Assembly: GCA_013396525.1 (NCBI GenBank)
Contig: VWYX01000623.1
Coordinates: forward strand, 248,001 to 312,000
Length of the DNA: 64,000 nucleotides
Origin: Chaetorhynchus papuensis
Taxonomy: Eukaryota > Chordata > Aves > Passeriformes > Rhipiduridae
Direction: 5' to 3'
Shown: positions 53,545 to 64,000 of the stretch, in pieces
Layout of the letters: every line of letters starts with the position of its first letter
Position numbering within the stretch: position 1 is the first letter of the stretch
Translations under genes and position numbers: made by a program
The notes under the pieces: model-generated
Told to the model about the DNA's origin: nothing
The model's input: the letters and a program-made list of their open reading frames with translations, nothing else
The model's database searches: none

Positions 53545-53718
53545 CTGTGAAGACCTGACTATGTTGTGATCGCCAGAGTCCTTTCAGTGTTTTGTAGCAT
53601 ATTGGGTATTCTTGGAGACAAGTTATAATTGAGCTCTTTAAAAGTGGGGTTGGGACCACTGTCTTGGGTGGATTTGGATAAAACTTTTGACCCTTTTTTC
53701 TTAGACAAACTTGGAAAG
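53545..53718 (-). CDS. SPMIP4: Internal coding exon of sperm microtubule inner protein 4 (C7orf31)
   Basis: The minus strand shows an acceptor with a long pyrimidine tract (TTTCTTCTTATTCTTCAG) before 53718 and the donor TTCACAG|GTAAGC after 53545. The 174-nt exon keeps frame: two bases of a split codon, 57 codons, and one base. The peptide contains KFYPNPPKT, then LWRS and VFTG at its end. As I recall human C7orf31/SPMIP4, this aligns with its FYPKPPKT segment through HDFTG with about one residue of gap, including shared Leu, Ser, Cys and Trp positions. SPMIP4 belongs to the proteins inside sperm axonemal doublet microtubules. Position supports it: in human it is the next gene beyond the 5' side of CYCS, on the same strand. 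Elsewhere the peptide is poorly conserved, so the gene is fast-evolving or partly decayed. Only this exon is placed with confidence. Confidence 0.8.
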
Positions 53719-56700
53719 CTGAAGAATAAGAAGAAATAGGTAAGGTATAAATCAACTATGTGTGCTGTATGGAAAAGACTATTTTAAAGACTTGAAATAA
53801 GTCTTTAAAAGTGTTGGTCACCCTCCTCTCCTTCAGTTATCTGTTTAGCAAATGCTAATAAAAGTAAAATCTGGTGGAAAAATGTATTTGCTGCAGTATG
53901 AGTACTCAAGTGGAAGTTTCAACAGGTACATAGTTTAGCTGAACTCAGGTCAAATAACTTGAAATCAAGTTCTCCATGGTAGTCACATGTGGTAGGCACA
54001 GAAAGCTGTAAGCTTTCTTTTGTAGTTGTGATTATAAACTGCCTTTAAATGAACTGCCTCTTACTGTTTCCATTGCCACATCTGTAAACAGTGTGTCTGC
54101 ATGGATCAGAATGACAGATGGATCTGCATTTTTAGCTGTAGATGAATGCTCACTATAAAGATAGCTGTGCTGGTGGGAGGGGTGCTTTCTGTGAGCTGCT
54201 GCTAATGTCTCGTTCGCCTTTGGAAACTGACCTGATGGATGTGCAAACAGAGCTCATCTTCACTCTTTTGGTACAAAATCAGCGGGATTAGACCAGATCA
54301 GCTATTTAATCAACATAAGTTAACCCAGTGATGTGTGATAAAATCTTTATGGAACTCTACGTGATCATCTGCACCACTAGATCTGGCAATCTAATTGTCT
54401 CAGGCAAAGAGGTGGATCTTTACAGCTGAGAGCTGGATCTTATACCAGAAAAAACTGCCTTTGCAGAAGGCCATCTTCCCATTGCCAATTGCAGGAGCTC
54501 TGGGTTGATTCACACACCAGCAGGGAAGATTCTTATTTTATTTTCTGTGCACGATTTTTACAAACAGGAGCAGCAAACACTAAAGCTTAATGAATTGTGA
54601 AGCTCGTTCTGAACTCCTAATGTCACCATAAGGCATAACTAAGTGTTTCTAGATGTCTTGTAAAAATGAAACTGCCATGCAATTAGTTTCCAACCCTGTT
54701 TCTGTCACCACTTTTCCTCTCTCCAGTCTTTCTGCCTCTGTTTCCTTATTTACCTCACAATGATGCTGCCAGCATTGATTATTTAATAGATACTATGAGT
54801 TTTGTGAAGGTGAGATATGGAAAAAACACAAAGCTTTTAAACACAACCTTCTGTTGGTGAAAGTCATCTGAGTGTGGTCTGGGTTATCCGTATTTAACCA
54901 GGGATTTCTCCTTTGGTCATGAGAACTGGAGTGTCCCAATCTCAGAGAAAGTCAAATGTATGAAGTCAAAGTATTCCCTAAGTGCCATTGGTAACTGTCC
55001 CCTCAGCTGGTAATTCTGAACCTGTTAAGCTTTGCTGGAAATAGATTTTGGTCTCTGATGATCCTCCTGTTGTGCAAAAGTAGGCTTTGTAAGTCCACCT
55101 CCACACATGATTAGTGTTTCTTAAACTGACTAGTGATCAGTGAAAACAGACTAAAAATGACTACTCCTAACATTACATATTTTGTGGAAGGATTTTGGTT
55201 TTGGATGGACAAATACTCCACTAAAAATCACTCATGTACCCAATTATATAAATAACAGTACAGCAATGTACTGATGACTGGGAATGGCACCTAATTATGC
55301 AAATTGACCTCCCACTTAACATTATCAGCTTTTACTTTCCTGAAAAGCTTCTTATCCATGCCACCGTATGCTTTTTCTGTTTCAAACAGTTACTGCCAAA
55401 CCCTTCCTGACGAGCACTGCCATGGCACAGAGAAGTGCTGGCTTTCTCCTGTCCCAAATTCTCCATAACCCTGTGTGTTCAGTACTTGCCAAGTGCTCCT
55501 CATCAGTTCATGCAGGTGATCTTTGAAATCTTCCAAAACAAAATACTTGTCAATTCAGAACAGTAATTTCATGCCTCTTTCCTCCACTATTTTATGTGAA
55601 ACACTCTCAAGGTAAAATGCTTCTGGGGTTAAAAACAAACACCTTGTGACAGCTTACATAGTGTTCTGCAAATAGTGAATGTCTAGGGTTTCATCTCAGA
55701 CTTCAGAAGGGAAGAGTTGTTTTTTCTCTCTGGATCTTGTTCTACCATTTGTGTAGTGATATAATGTTTTAAATCACTCAGCTCTTATTTCAGGGGTATT
55801 TCTGTTGATGTCAGTGGCAGGCATGACTTTGGCCCAAAAAATGCTACTTTTTGATCCCAATCATGATGGTTTTTTTGTTTTTCTTTCCCTGTTTTGGACT
55901 GTGAAGAATTAGTTGTCTGGCGGGAGATACCAGACACACTAAGTGATCCATCATGCCTTTGTTGGGAATGGCAGCTGTGCTAATAGCTCTCTTGGCTTCT
56001 GAGGCTACGAGGGGGCCACATGAGTTGCTTTTGTTCTCAGTGCTGAGACATCCTCCATGAGGCTGCAACTATCAGTACATATACCTTTACCTTAAGCCAA
56101 GGTGCTTACCTTGACCACTGATGTATTCAGATTGTGTTAAACTTCAGCAAAAAAGCACCACGGCTGCCGTAGTGTTTCTAAGTTCCAAGAATAAAGGACA
56201 AACCAACTTCATTCTCTCTTACCTCTGGTCTTCCTCAGAACAGGTTAAAAGCCTTGCTAGAGATACTAGGATGGAGAGGTTGGTGACTGCTTGCATTGAC
56301 CCCAGTGTCTCAACCCTCAGGTGATCTGAAGTTTGGGAACACCTAGAAATGTGTGTAGGGTAGAGGTGAGAGGGGGAAAATGGCAAGCACAGTGATCTTG
56401 GACTGGTTTGAGTTGTCAGGAAGGACAGAAAGAAAGAAAATTACCTTATTTCACATTTCACTGAGCTTTAGATTAAATATAACACTTTGCAAGAATGGGA
56501 AGAGATGTGAGAATCAAAAAGGTGATATCTTAGTTCTTTAATCCCCTTTTGCTTGCACCTTGCAAAGAATTCCCAATGATGCTGCCCTTGCAGCTTTTAT
56601 ACACAATCAATCATACTGATTCTCATTTGCTTTTATGTGGCTTAAGGGAAGGAAAATGTGGAATAGATTCTTGCACAGCTCCAATTAATAGTAACTGAGT

Positions 56701-57100
56701 TTGTGCTTGTGTAATCAAAATTTGTCTCTAAGATGACATTTATTTCTGGGAGGAAGGGGGATAAAGCTAAACTGGAGATTTTATGGGATGTTGAGAACTG
56801 AGATTTCATTGAGTGTCTATGTTCCTGTGGCTGTTCTTTACAGCTTTAATTTTTTAATGATAGAGTAATTAAAGACTTATTAAAATCAGGGGAATAATGA
56901 CATTTGAGGAAAATTAAAGCAGAGGTTTATTCCAGTAGGAAAGACTAGCACCCTGTTTGGATTCTTTTAACTTTAGCACCACTGCATACAGCAGCTTACT
57001 GAGACCAAACACCTTCCCCCAATTGCTGTGTAAAGCAGAGTCACAATCTTGTACAGGAGCCAGATTAATTCAGTTCCTGAAGCCTGTGCATCATGACATA
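53719..57100. other. Presumed SPMIP4 intron or upstream exons, unresolved
   Basis: AT-rich sequence upstream of the recognised SPMIP4 exon. A possible 32-nt microexon lies at 56110-56141 with compatible phase (see findings). No repeat was recognised. Confidence 0.4.
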
Positions 57101-57132
57101 ACGAGGTCTTACCAGGCTGGACTTTTCTGAGC

Positions 57133-57167
57133 CTTCTCTCTCATAAATCTGCTTTATGAGAGAGAAG
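57133..57167. repeat. 15-bp perfect inverted repeat, 5-nt loop
   Basis: CTTCTCTCTCATAAA (57133-57147) and TTTATGAGAGAGAAG (57153-57167) are exact reverse complements separated by TCTGC. The stem is compact and perfect, but too short alone for a typical microRNA precursor. Confidence 0.9.
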
Positions 57168-59221
57168 TTGTGCTTTATAGGTACTCTCAAACACTTTAAT
57201 TCACATTAGGTAAAGCGGCCATGAACAACACAGCCAAGAAAACCCAATTAGCCCATAGGCAAGTCAGCAAGATCCATATTTGTTAGGGGAGTGTGTGTGC
57301 TAAGCAAACGCTGCTAATCTTCTAAAACTGATCATTGCATGCTTCCTTCAAGAGAGAGATTTTTGTGCCTCGTGCTGTTGCTGCTGCTTATTGCCAAGGA
57401 ACCTGCACTGTGCAGTTATGGCTATGAGAGGAACAATGTGCTCTTTTATTTCATTAAGGAAAGATAAGATACAGGTGAAATGTACCTAGCCAAAGTGTCT
57501 GGTGGTTTGGGAAGCCTATATTAGGGAAGAAATGTAATAGCTTACCTGAAGTGACCCACTCTCATTTGCATCTCCCACACTTTATCTGAATCAGTGCAGT
57601 CGATGTACATGAGGGACAAATCAATGTGTAAGCAGTGCAGGCAGTGTTCTTACTGATACCACTCATTACATGAGGAACGTTTTGTGTTGCCAGGTGCCAA
57701 AGGCTGAAAAGACGTCAGGAATGTATGATGTGTGGAATGTCTTTTTAAAACAGAGTGAAGAAAAAAAAAATCTATCTTCCTAGACTTTTGTATAATAAGC
57801 TCTATATTAGTTAACAATGGTATGTACTAATAGTACAAAAAACCAAATAAACAAAAAAATTCCTTTTGTCATTAATGCAAAATGAAAAACATACCCTGTT
57901 TATACTTGCAGAGAAAATACCTATTCATACCATGCTAATATGTTATTTATATTTTACCTTGGAGACTTAATTTTTTTTAAAGGCAAGCAGAATAAAACAC
58001 CAACTTTAAAGGGCAAGAATTTAATCACTAAGCCTAGCTAAGAGTCTCTTGGCAATTTTACCAAGTCGTAAAAATATCTAAGGTTGAAAAAGTAATTAAT
58101 TTGCTTAGTCTTCTTTGTGGTATAATAAAAAATAAAAGAAATGCCTGAAGTACAGTATTACTGGGCTAATCTAAGTCGTTCACTGAGAGCTCCAAAATCT
58201 TGTGCCTTCCATAAGAAAGGCTTATCTACCAGGCCTTGCTTCAAAGGGTCTTTATGGTAAATGGGTAGGCGATATCAGATGATAGCCCTTTCTTAAGCTT
58301 TATTATTTGTACATTGTCACACAAGGTTTCTTGTTTCTTCCAGCTGTATACCAAAATCTGCATATTGCTAAAACCCCATTTTTTCCTCACTGAGAAGAGG
58401 AATGTCCTAGATTCATTTCCAAGCAGGAGATAATGGTACCTGCTCAGGGCCCCTCCCCTTGCTCCCCTTGAGGACACGGAACAGTTGGGATGTTCCTAGG
58501 CCCTGCAGGGACTCCATCATTTGAGCCTTGGCAGTTCCTGTGGGAACTCTTTTCTTCCCCTGGCTGGGGTTTGTTCAGTAGCCTGGTTAATGACATAGCT
58601 GTGACATGGGAGCTGCACCCAAGCTCTCTTCAAGTCATCTGTGACTCAGGGTGCAACTGGGCCCCCCCATCACTGAATTGGTCTTCCTAAAGATAGGTGT
58701 TGCACAGTTACAAAGAGGAAAGATGTCCCTTCACTCAAAGAGTTCAAATACAGTCGTGCACTTATTTCTCTGCATATTAACATGGGTGCTTTAAAGATAA
58801 ACTTCAACTGCCAGATCAATTTTATTGACACATTCTGATACAACGTACAGAAGTCATTGTGAAATCTATGCTGTGATGCTATGGGGCTCACTGCAATCAA
58901 CATGAAGTGTGATATCTCACAAATTGCTATGCCAGAATTACTCATGCCTCAGCTGAGCTGAACAAAAGATCTACTTTTAATGTGTGATGCTACAAAGATA
59001 ACAGGACTTAAGGTGTTGAATTCTGGCAACCATTTGTATATTGTTACATTTGTAATGAACTGGGACTCCGATTCAAACTTCTTAATAATGGGAAGCCTTT
59101 ATTGAAATGTCATACTTACAGACCAGCAATCTTTGAAAGTTTATCCCATGGATAATTCTAATTGATTTTCCATTTCTACAGTTGGAACTGGCATATTTCT
59201 ACTGGTGCTGTAGGTGTAAAG
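57168..59221. other. Non-coding AT-rich DNA
   Basis: No gene, transposon or RNA family recognised. Short reading frames occur on both strands without similarity to known proteins. Confidence 0.5.
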
Positions 59222-59313
59222 AATACTTCTTAAAACTTCTTTTCAATTCACCTTCTGTTGCAGTTGTATTATTGTAATAGAATGTGAATTGAAAAGAAAT
59301 ACTAAGAAGTATT
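59222..59313. ncRNA. 92-nt long imperfect hairpin (microRNA-precursor-like or palindromic MITE)
   Basis: The left half pairs with the right half over 43 positions: 36 Watson-Crick pairs, three G-U pairs (in plus-strand RNA) and four mismatches (at 59233, 59234, 59236 and 59252). The terminal loop is six bases (59265-59270). The lower arms begin AATACTTCTTA and end TAAGAAGTATT. Size, near-continuous pairing and a small loop match an animal pre-miRNA. The DNA is also nearly palindromic, with TA at 59224-59225 and 59310-59311, as in a small Tc1/mariner-type MITE. I do not recognise a known family. Expression or copy number would decide; the feature type is provisional. Confidence 0.35.
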
Positions 59314-60699
59314 TTCAGTTTCCATTTTGTTGTGTTACAATATGACTTGCCACATTTTTCACTGCAATAATTGGACATATTGCTGATACACATACACATA
59401 AATAAGGACAGTCAATCTGCTTTGAGCTCTGGCATGGCAGAACTACTTAACTACCATTGTAGATCACTTTTCATTTTAACATCTTAGGACAGCAATAAAA
59501 TAAGGATGAATGTGCATTTTCATGACTGCCATGATTTAGAGAAGGTTTGTGAGCTCAGGTTGTAACAGCCAGCAAAGTTTTGCATTTTTAAGGGTAGACA
59601 GTTGTTTAGAATATTTGTTACATTTTTAAAACTCATACTGGGTCATCAAGCCTGAATCCACCCAGAACGGGTGGCAGAAGAAGAGAGCTTTTTCTGGTAA
59701 GGAAGTAAGATATTAGCAATTTTTTGAAATTTAGCACTGAGGTGTTTTCATCTGAGTTCTCTTAGAATTTTGCTGGTCTGCCAGTATCACACAAGAAACA
59801 GTTGCTCACTATTATGTTACCTGCCCCTTTATGTTCAGTCCATAGAGCATATGGAGTCTGTCTGTCTGTGGAAAAGAAGTCAAGGCTCACAGTGGAGGGA
59901 TTTATGCTTCCAGCTGGGAAAGGCCCAGAACAAATCCAGGGAGTTGTCCAGATGAACGCCATCCCATTTCCCTGGTAATGACTGCACTGTGGGCACTCTT
60001 CAAACACTTTTTGATAAAACAGCCATAAATCAAATTTCATATGAGAGAGAGTATCCTTATGGAGATTTTGGGTTCTGTGCAGAACTTCTGCAGCTTCCCT
60101 CATGAAGTCAGAGCATTAGGTGGAGAGATGCACTTGCTCAGTAATGGTAATAAGAGACACACTGGAACCTGTGTGACCTTCATGAGGGTCTCCCACTTTA
60201 GTACTACTTTTCTACTCTCTGACACATGCTAGGGGCCTCTAAAGATCTGTTTCTTTTCTCAAGTGTGGTTTTGGCCTGAAGGTGATGCAGCATGGGGAGC
60301 CTCATGACCTTTACCTTCTTTCTAGATCAGGCCAGAGAACATTTTGCTTCTCTTTCCTGTTACTTTCCCATGTATTCTGTAAATTATTAAGAGAACCAGA
60401 CATATCACTCTTGCCGATTTTAACAGAAAGGAAATTACAACTGGAGAATAAATTGTTTCAAATGTGTAAATTGACTTTCTCTTCAGTCTTTTATTCTTGC
60501 AGAGGGAGGCAATCACTTATCTCGCCTAACCTTAAAAGCTGCTTGGTCAGGAATCTGCAGGTCTGGGAACCACCATGGGTCAAGGAGCTGGGAGACAGCC
60601 AGAGGAATGTAAATACTTTGTGGCATGATAAACAGCAAAACCATATTAAAACCAACTAGGCAAAAAAAAAAAAAAAAAGACAATTTTCATTCATTCTGT
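59314..60699. other. Non-coding DNA between hairpins
   Basis: No gene recognised. A run of A bases at about 60662-60678 lies just left of the next hairpin and might be the poly(A) tail of a small retroposed sequence, but no source transcript was recognised. Confidence 0.45.
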
Positions 60700-60760
60700 G
60701 CTGTCACTAAACCCACTGGAAACCTTGTTGGTGTGGCTTGTCAGTGGGTTTAGTGACAGC
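60700..60760. repeat. 19-bp perfect inverted repeat with 23-nt loop
   Basis: GCTGTCACTAAACCCACTG (60700-60718) pairs exactly with CAGTGGGTTTAGTGACAGC (60742-60760). The loop has weak extra pairing. The hairpin length of 61 nt is at the low end for a microRNA precursor. Arms this long and perfect in neutral DNA suggest a recent origin or selection. Confidence 0.9.
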
Positions 60761-62775
60761 TGCCAATGGCCTAACCCGATGTGTGTGTGTATAACTAAGG
60801 TTTTTGGCAGTGGCTGAAGGGTGTTCTTTTTCAAGGCCTTTCCCAATTTTTGTGGTCTTGTTTGATGTGAACTTGAGGACCCATTGCACCTATAGAAATG
60901 AGGAGAACAACTACTTTTCTCTGGTACATTTGACAGGGAGGGCATATGCGTGTGACCCACCACTGCCGGTGCACTTAGCAAAGCCCATCTGCACGGTCAG
61001 TGATTGATTCCAGTGCAAAACTGCACAAGGATAGTGAGTGTTCATCCTTAAGGTAAAGGCATTGTTGGTCCATGAAAGTGTAAAGAGTTATTGCAAATAC
61101 CTTGTAATTCATTTCCCACAGAAGACAATAATGGCACAAAGGAGCCCTCACAGGCTAAAAGGTAAATAAACTGAGTGTTAATAGCTCCCAGGCAGGTCTG
61201 CTTAGCACCACTCAGAGTGCATTTTTCAGGAAAGGTTCCCTGTGGCGGTCATCATGTAATAGTTCCCGATGGCAGGAAGAATATTTGCTGTGAAAGACCT
61301 TAGACTGTGTACATGGAAGACTTTTGTGTGTGTGTTTCACTTTTTGTTTTAAAGGATATATTCTTTCCTTCAATTTAAAGGTCTTTTAAAGATGAAAGGG
61401 AAAGAAAATGCTTAAAATAGGACAAATGAAAATGCTTTTAGAGACCCAGCATATTTCAGGTTAAGATGTGAGTTCATGATAATGGCGAAAGCATTTTAAT
61501 GATCTGTTGATCAAATACTCAGAGTCCAAGGTACTTTTCAGTGTGTATGGGGGCAGAGTTTGACCTACTCCTGTAAAGTCTCCTTTCTCCTTGTATAGCT
61601 GGTGCAAGGGCATAGAGTCACAGCAGTCCCTGGTTGCTCTCTGTTAAGGAAGAACATCCACAGAAAGGTGCTGGGATCTCTTCCTCAGCCTCTCAACCTG
61701 GATGATCCATTCTGGTGAGCAACTGTCATGAGGAATGCAGCTCACAGCCCTGTAAAGTTCACTGTGAAATCATCACAGAATTATTCTCAGGTTTGTAAGA
61801 CACTTAAGTTATCAATACTGATATAAGAGGTTGTTTATTTTCTCCTTTTGAAGAATTTACATCTATGCTTCAAACTACCTTAATCTAAAAGCTCAATAGT
61901 TTGTTCAAGTTTAAGTGTTTTGCTGGTGCCATCAAGTGGCAAAATGTTGGATTGCAAAACTCCCACAGCATCCAAATTCACTCAAATACATCTTGAACAG
62001 CACCAATGAGGAAAATAAACCTTGAAAAGCCTCCGCCAAAAATACATATATATATATGAATATGTGGGAGAAAAATTGACTGAAATACATATGGTGTCAT
62101 GGTTACTTCATTTACTTCAGTTTGATCTGGATTCTAACTAGTAGAGAGGCTGATATTTTCGAGTATTGCTAGTTGATAAATATAGGTAACCTATAAAGCA
62201 AACTCAGAGATCCTTGTTGAAGAGCTACTTGAACTGAAGTGGCACAATGCTGTATTCTGAATTTCCTTCCCAATTGTGTTTGCTGTCCTTTGTTACTAAC
62301 TAATCTGTTTTTACAGAACATGGCCCTTGGATTTCATATCATAGCTATATTTCATATCATCCGAGTAGAATGAATGTTCAGTTTGCTGCTATATTCACTA
62401 AATTCACAGTATGGTTAACTGAAAATTTAAACTTAGAGCTCATCATTCATACACACATCACTTTTTTCCCCAGCTGAATGACATCATAATGTTCAGTAGG
62501 AAGGCCTCTGTGCAAAGAAAACACAGAAATATATAAAGCTTATGCTCGATTTCCTTATAAAAATCCAAATAAATTGGTATGTTTTTGTTCTGATTTCTCA
62601 GGGGACTGCTAATATCAAAACTCATAGACACTGCCAGTGTGGAAATTATCCCATGGTTCAGAATCTACATCGTGCAGGGCTGGATTTTGAGAAGTGCTGA
62701 GCACCCATGCCTGACTTTAAAGTTCCTGAGAATGCTGAGCATTTCCCCCTGTGAAAGCCTGGCTCTTGCAGTTCC
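60761..62775. other. Non-coding DNA, no gene recognised
   Basis: AT-rich sequence with short TA and TG tracts (near 60781 and 62046-62056). No exon or transposon recognised. Confidence 0.5.
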
Positions 62776-63054
62776 TTACCACAAACACCTGACACTCAAC
62801 AGGAGCTGTGGGAATGCCTCAAATGGGTACAGGCTCCAACTTCTTACCCTATAAAGAGTTATTTCTACACTCTGGGGATCACTTTCAGCTCCTTCCGATG
62901 GCAAAGGGCTCACAGAATCCGGCCAGACTAGCATGGTGCTTTTCACTGACAAGAATCTGAGGAGAAGACAGCTCCACACCAAAAACCACAACCAACAGCA
63001 GAGAGCGAATGAGAGTATGAGAATGATGGAAATGCAGGTGGCAAGATCAGCCAT
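62776..63054 (-). CDS. Possible small membrane protein ORF (92 aa), unrecognised
   Basis: An uninterrupted minus-strand ORF starts at an ATG in a fair context (G at -3 and G at +4: GTTATGG). Residues about 6-35 are strongly hydrophobic (ISIILILSFALCCWLWFLVW within it), like one or two membrane segments, followed by a basic residue and a polar tail with SEGAESDPQS. I know no homologue. Hydrophobic frames arise easily by chance in TA-rich DNA, and no promoter or second exon is visible. Probably spurious, listed because it is self-contained. Confidence 0.12.
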   Translation of the reverse strand: MADLATCISIILILSFALCCWLWFLVWSCLLLRFLSVKSTMLVWPDSVSPLPSEGAESDPQSVEITLYRVRSWSLYPFEAFPQLLLSVRCLW

Positions 63055-64000
63055 AACCAGTAAGATTTTCCAGGCATTAAAAAAAGCCTAACAATTTAAT
63101 TAATTCTCACTGTGGATACTTCCTGAAGTTTTATTTACAAATTCCATTGTAAACTTATTTATTTAGGCTTCTTATACTTTCCCCACTGAAATCTGTGCCA
63201 GTACTATCAGAGGCACAAGCACAAAAATACTTCATTTGCATCTTGCCCACTTCAGCTTTTTACTCTGTAAGTATTTGCAGTAAGTATTATTAGAGTAAGC
63301 TTTTAATTAATAGCTAGCCTGGGTCTGTGGTAGGTTTCATCGAGATCAGAGAAACTGTTGCTATTGGGGTTACCGTAGCTCTGCTGCTTGCCTGTTTTCT
63401 GTGTTTTACAGAAACTTAATATGGAGGAAAGGCTACTCTCTTCTGCCCCAGAGTAGCACCATCAGGATTGTGGGTACCTGTGTATGCTCTGAACAACTCT
63501 CCTGCAGTAACATTTCACTGTGAGAGTTGTCCCAGAAAAACAGCAAATAGATATCGTTAACACAGGTTTATGAAGTAGCTTGCAAACCTCCCTTTCTGAC
63601 TGCTGCTGTTGGTTTTCTGAAATGGGACGTGTTGTTGCTGTGACTCATCTACTTTCTCATGAGGTGCTATACCTGAGTTGGCCAAAATATGTCCTGGCTT
63701 GCAATGTGAGGGTAGGAATGTAGAGACGTAGACTACATGCCACGTAGGCAGTTTCCACCCTGTGGAAAAGGGAAGGTTTGTTTCTGGTCCTCTTTTTTCC
63801 TTTGGAGTGGGATTCGCTTGGATTAGTTAGGGGCTCTACACTACTGTGCCTGGACAACAAATAAACCAAGGGATTGCATATTCAGAAAAGACAAACACAA
63901 GAGCAATGAAAATTCTTGTTTCAAGCTCATTATACATTCTTGCACCAGTCCTATCACTGGGATCACAGCACCTTGCCATGGTATGATGTATATCCCTTGG
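63055..64000. other. Window end, no gene recognised
   Basis: The minus strand at 63663-63760 shows an acceptor-like TTTCCACAG and a donor-like CTCAG|GTATAG around an open frame. The peptide does not match SPMIP4 convincingly and the phase does not fit direct splicing to the exon at 53718. No other feature is seen. Confidence 0.4.

Noticed and set aside
55844..56068. Minus-strand 74-codon ORF as an SPMIP4 exon
   Set aside because: A few Lys/Gly/Pro coincidences with the N-terminal half, but no consistent alignment and no supporting splice borders.
57542..57581. Minus-strand 40-nt candidate exon ending at CACTTCAG|GTAAGC
   Set aside because: The donor is strong but the acceptor lacks a pyrimidine tract, and the peptide (KVWEMQMRVGHF) matches SPMIP4 no better than chance.
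60776..60800. HTHI-like peptide resembling an SPMIP4 motif
   Set aside because: It is produced by a TG microsatellite read on the minus strand; the flanking residues do not match.

Overview
The window looks like nuclear DNA from a bird, most likely outside the chicken/duck group (Neoaves). The evidence is an intact, intron-containing cytochrome c gene with a bird-type protein, three fragments of CR1 LINEs (the main avian retrotransposon), and two solo LTRs of an avian ERV family with TGTC...GACA-type ends. Most of the 64 kb is AT-rich non-coding sequence. Only a small fraction codes for protein, and nearly all long reading frames here are chance or repeat-derived.

Layout from left to right. 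Bases 1 to about 480 are a CpG island cut by the window edge, with a perfect CRE. By conserved synteny this may be the promoter of OSBPL3, reading leftwards out of the window; no OSBPL3 exon is visible, so that is inference. From about 0.6 to 39 kb is intergenic DNA. It holds a repeat cluster at 5.9-10.6 kb (LTR, CR1, LTR), an isolated exon-like or conserved block near 12.1 kb, a CA/TA microsatellite at 28.4 kb and a second CR1 at 34.2-34.7 kb. CYCS lies on the minus strand: coding exons at 39832-39664 and 39511-39363, a non-coding first exon probably near 40.65 kb, and a CpG-island promoter at 40.2-41.16 kb with CCAAT, CRE, NRF-1-like, E-box and GC-box sites. An antisense CR1 fragment abuts the right edge of this island.

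Right of CYCS, the minus strand carries at least one clear exon of SPMIP4 (C7orf31), at 53718-53545, between a good acceptor and a good donor. The OSBPL3-CYCS-SPMIP4 order matches human 7p15. The other SPMIP4 exons must lie in or beyond 41.6-64 kb but are too diverged to recognise by eye; one possible 32-nt microexon is noted.

The most unusual signals are three hairpins in the presumed SPMIP4 intron/upstream region. The best is a 92-nt near-continuous imperfect hairpin at 59222-59313, the size of a microRNA precursor or a palindromic MITE. The others are a 19-bp perfect stem at 60700-60760 and a 15-bp perfect stem at 57133-57167. I found no CRISPR array, prokaryotic operon, tRNA or rRNA. No complete new gene system is demonstrable; the hairpins and the 12.1 kb exon-like block are the best leads.
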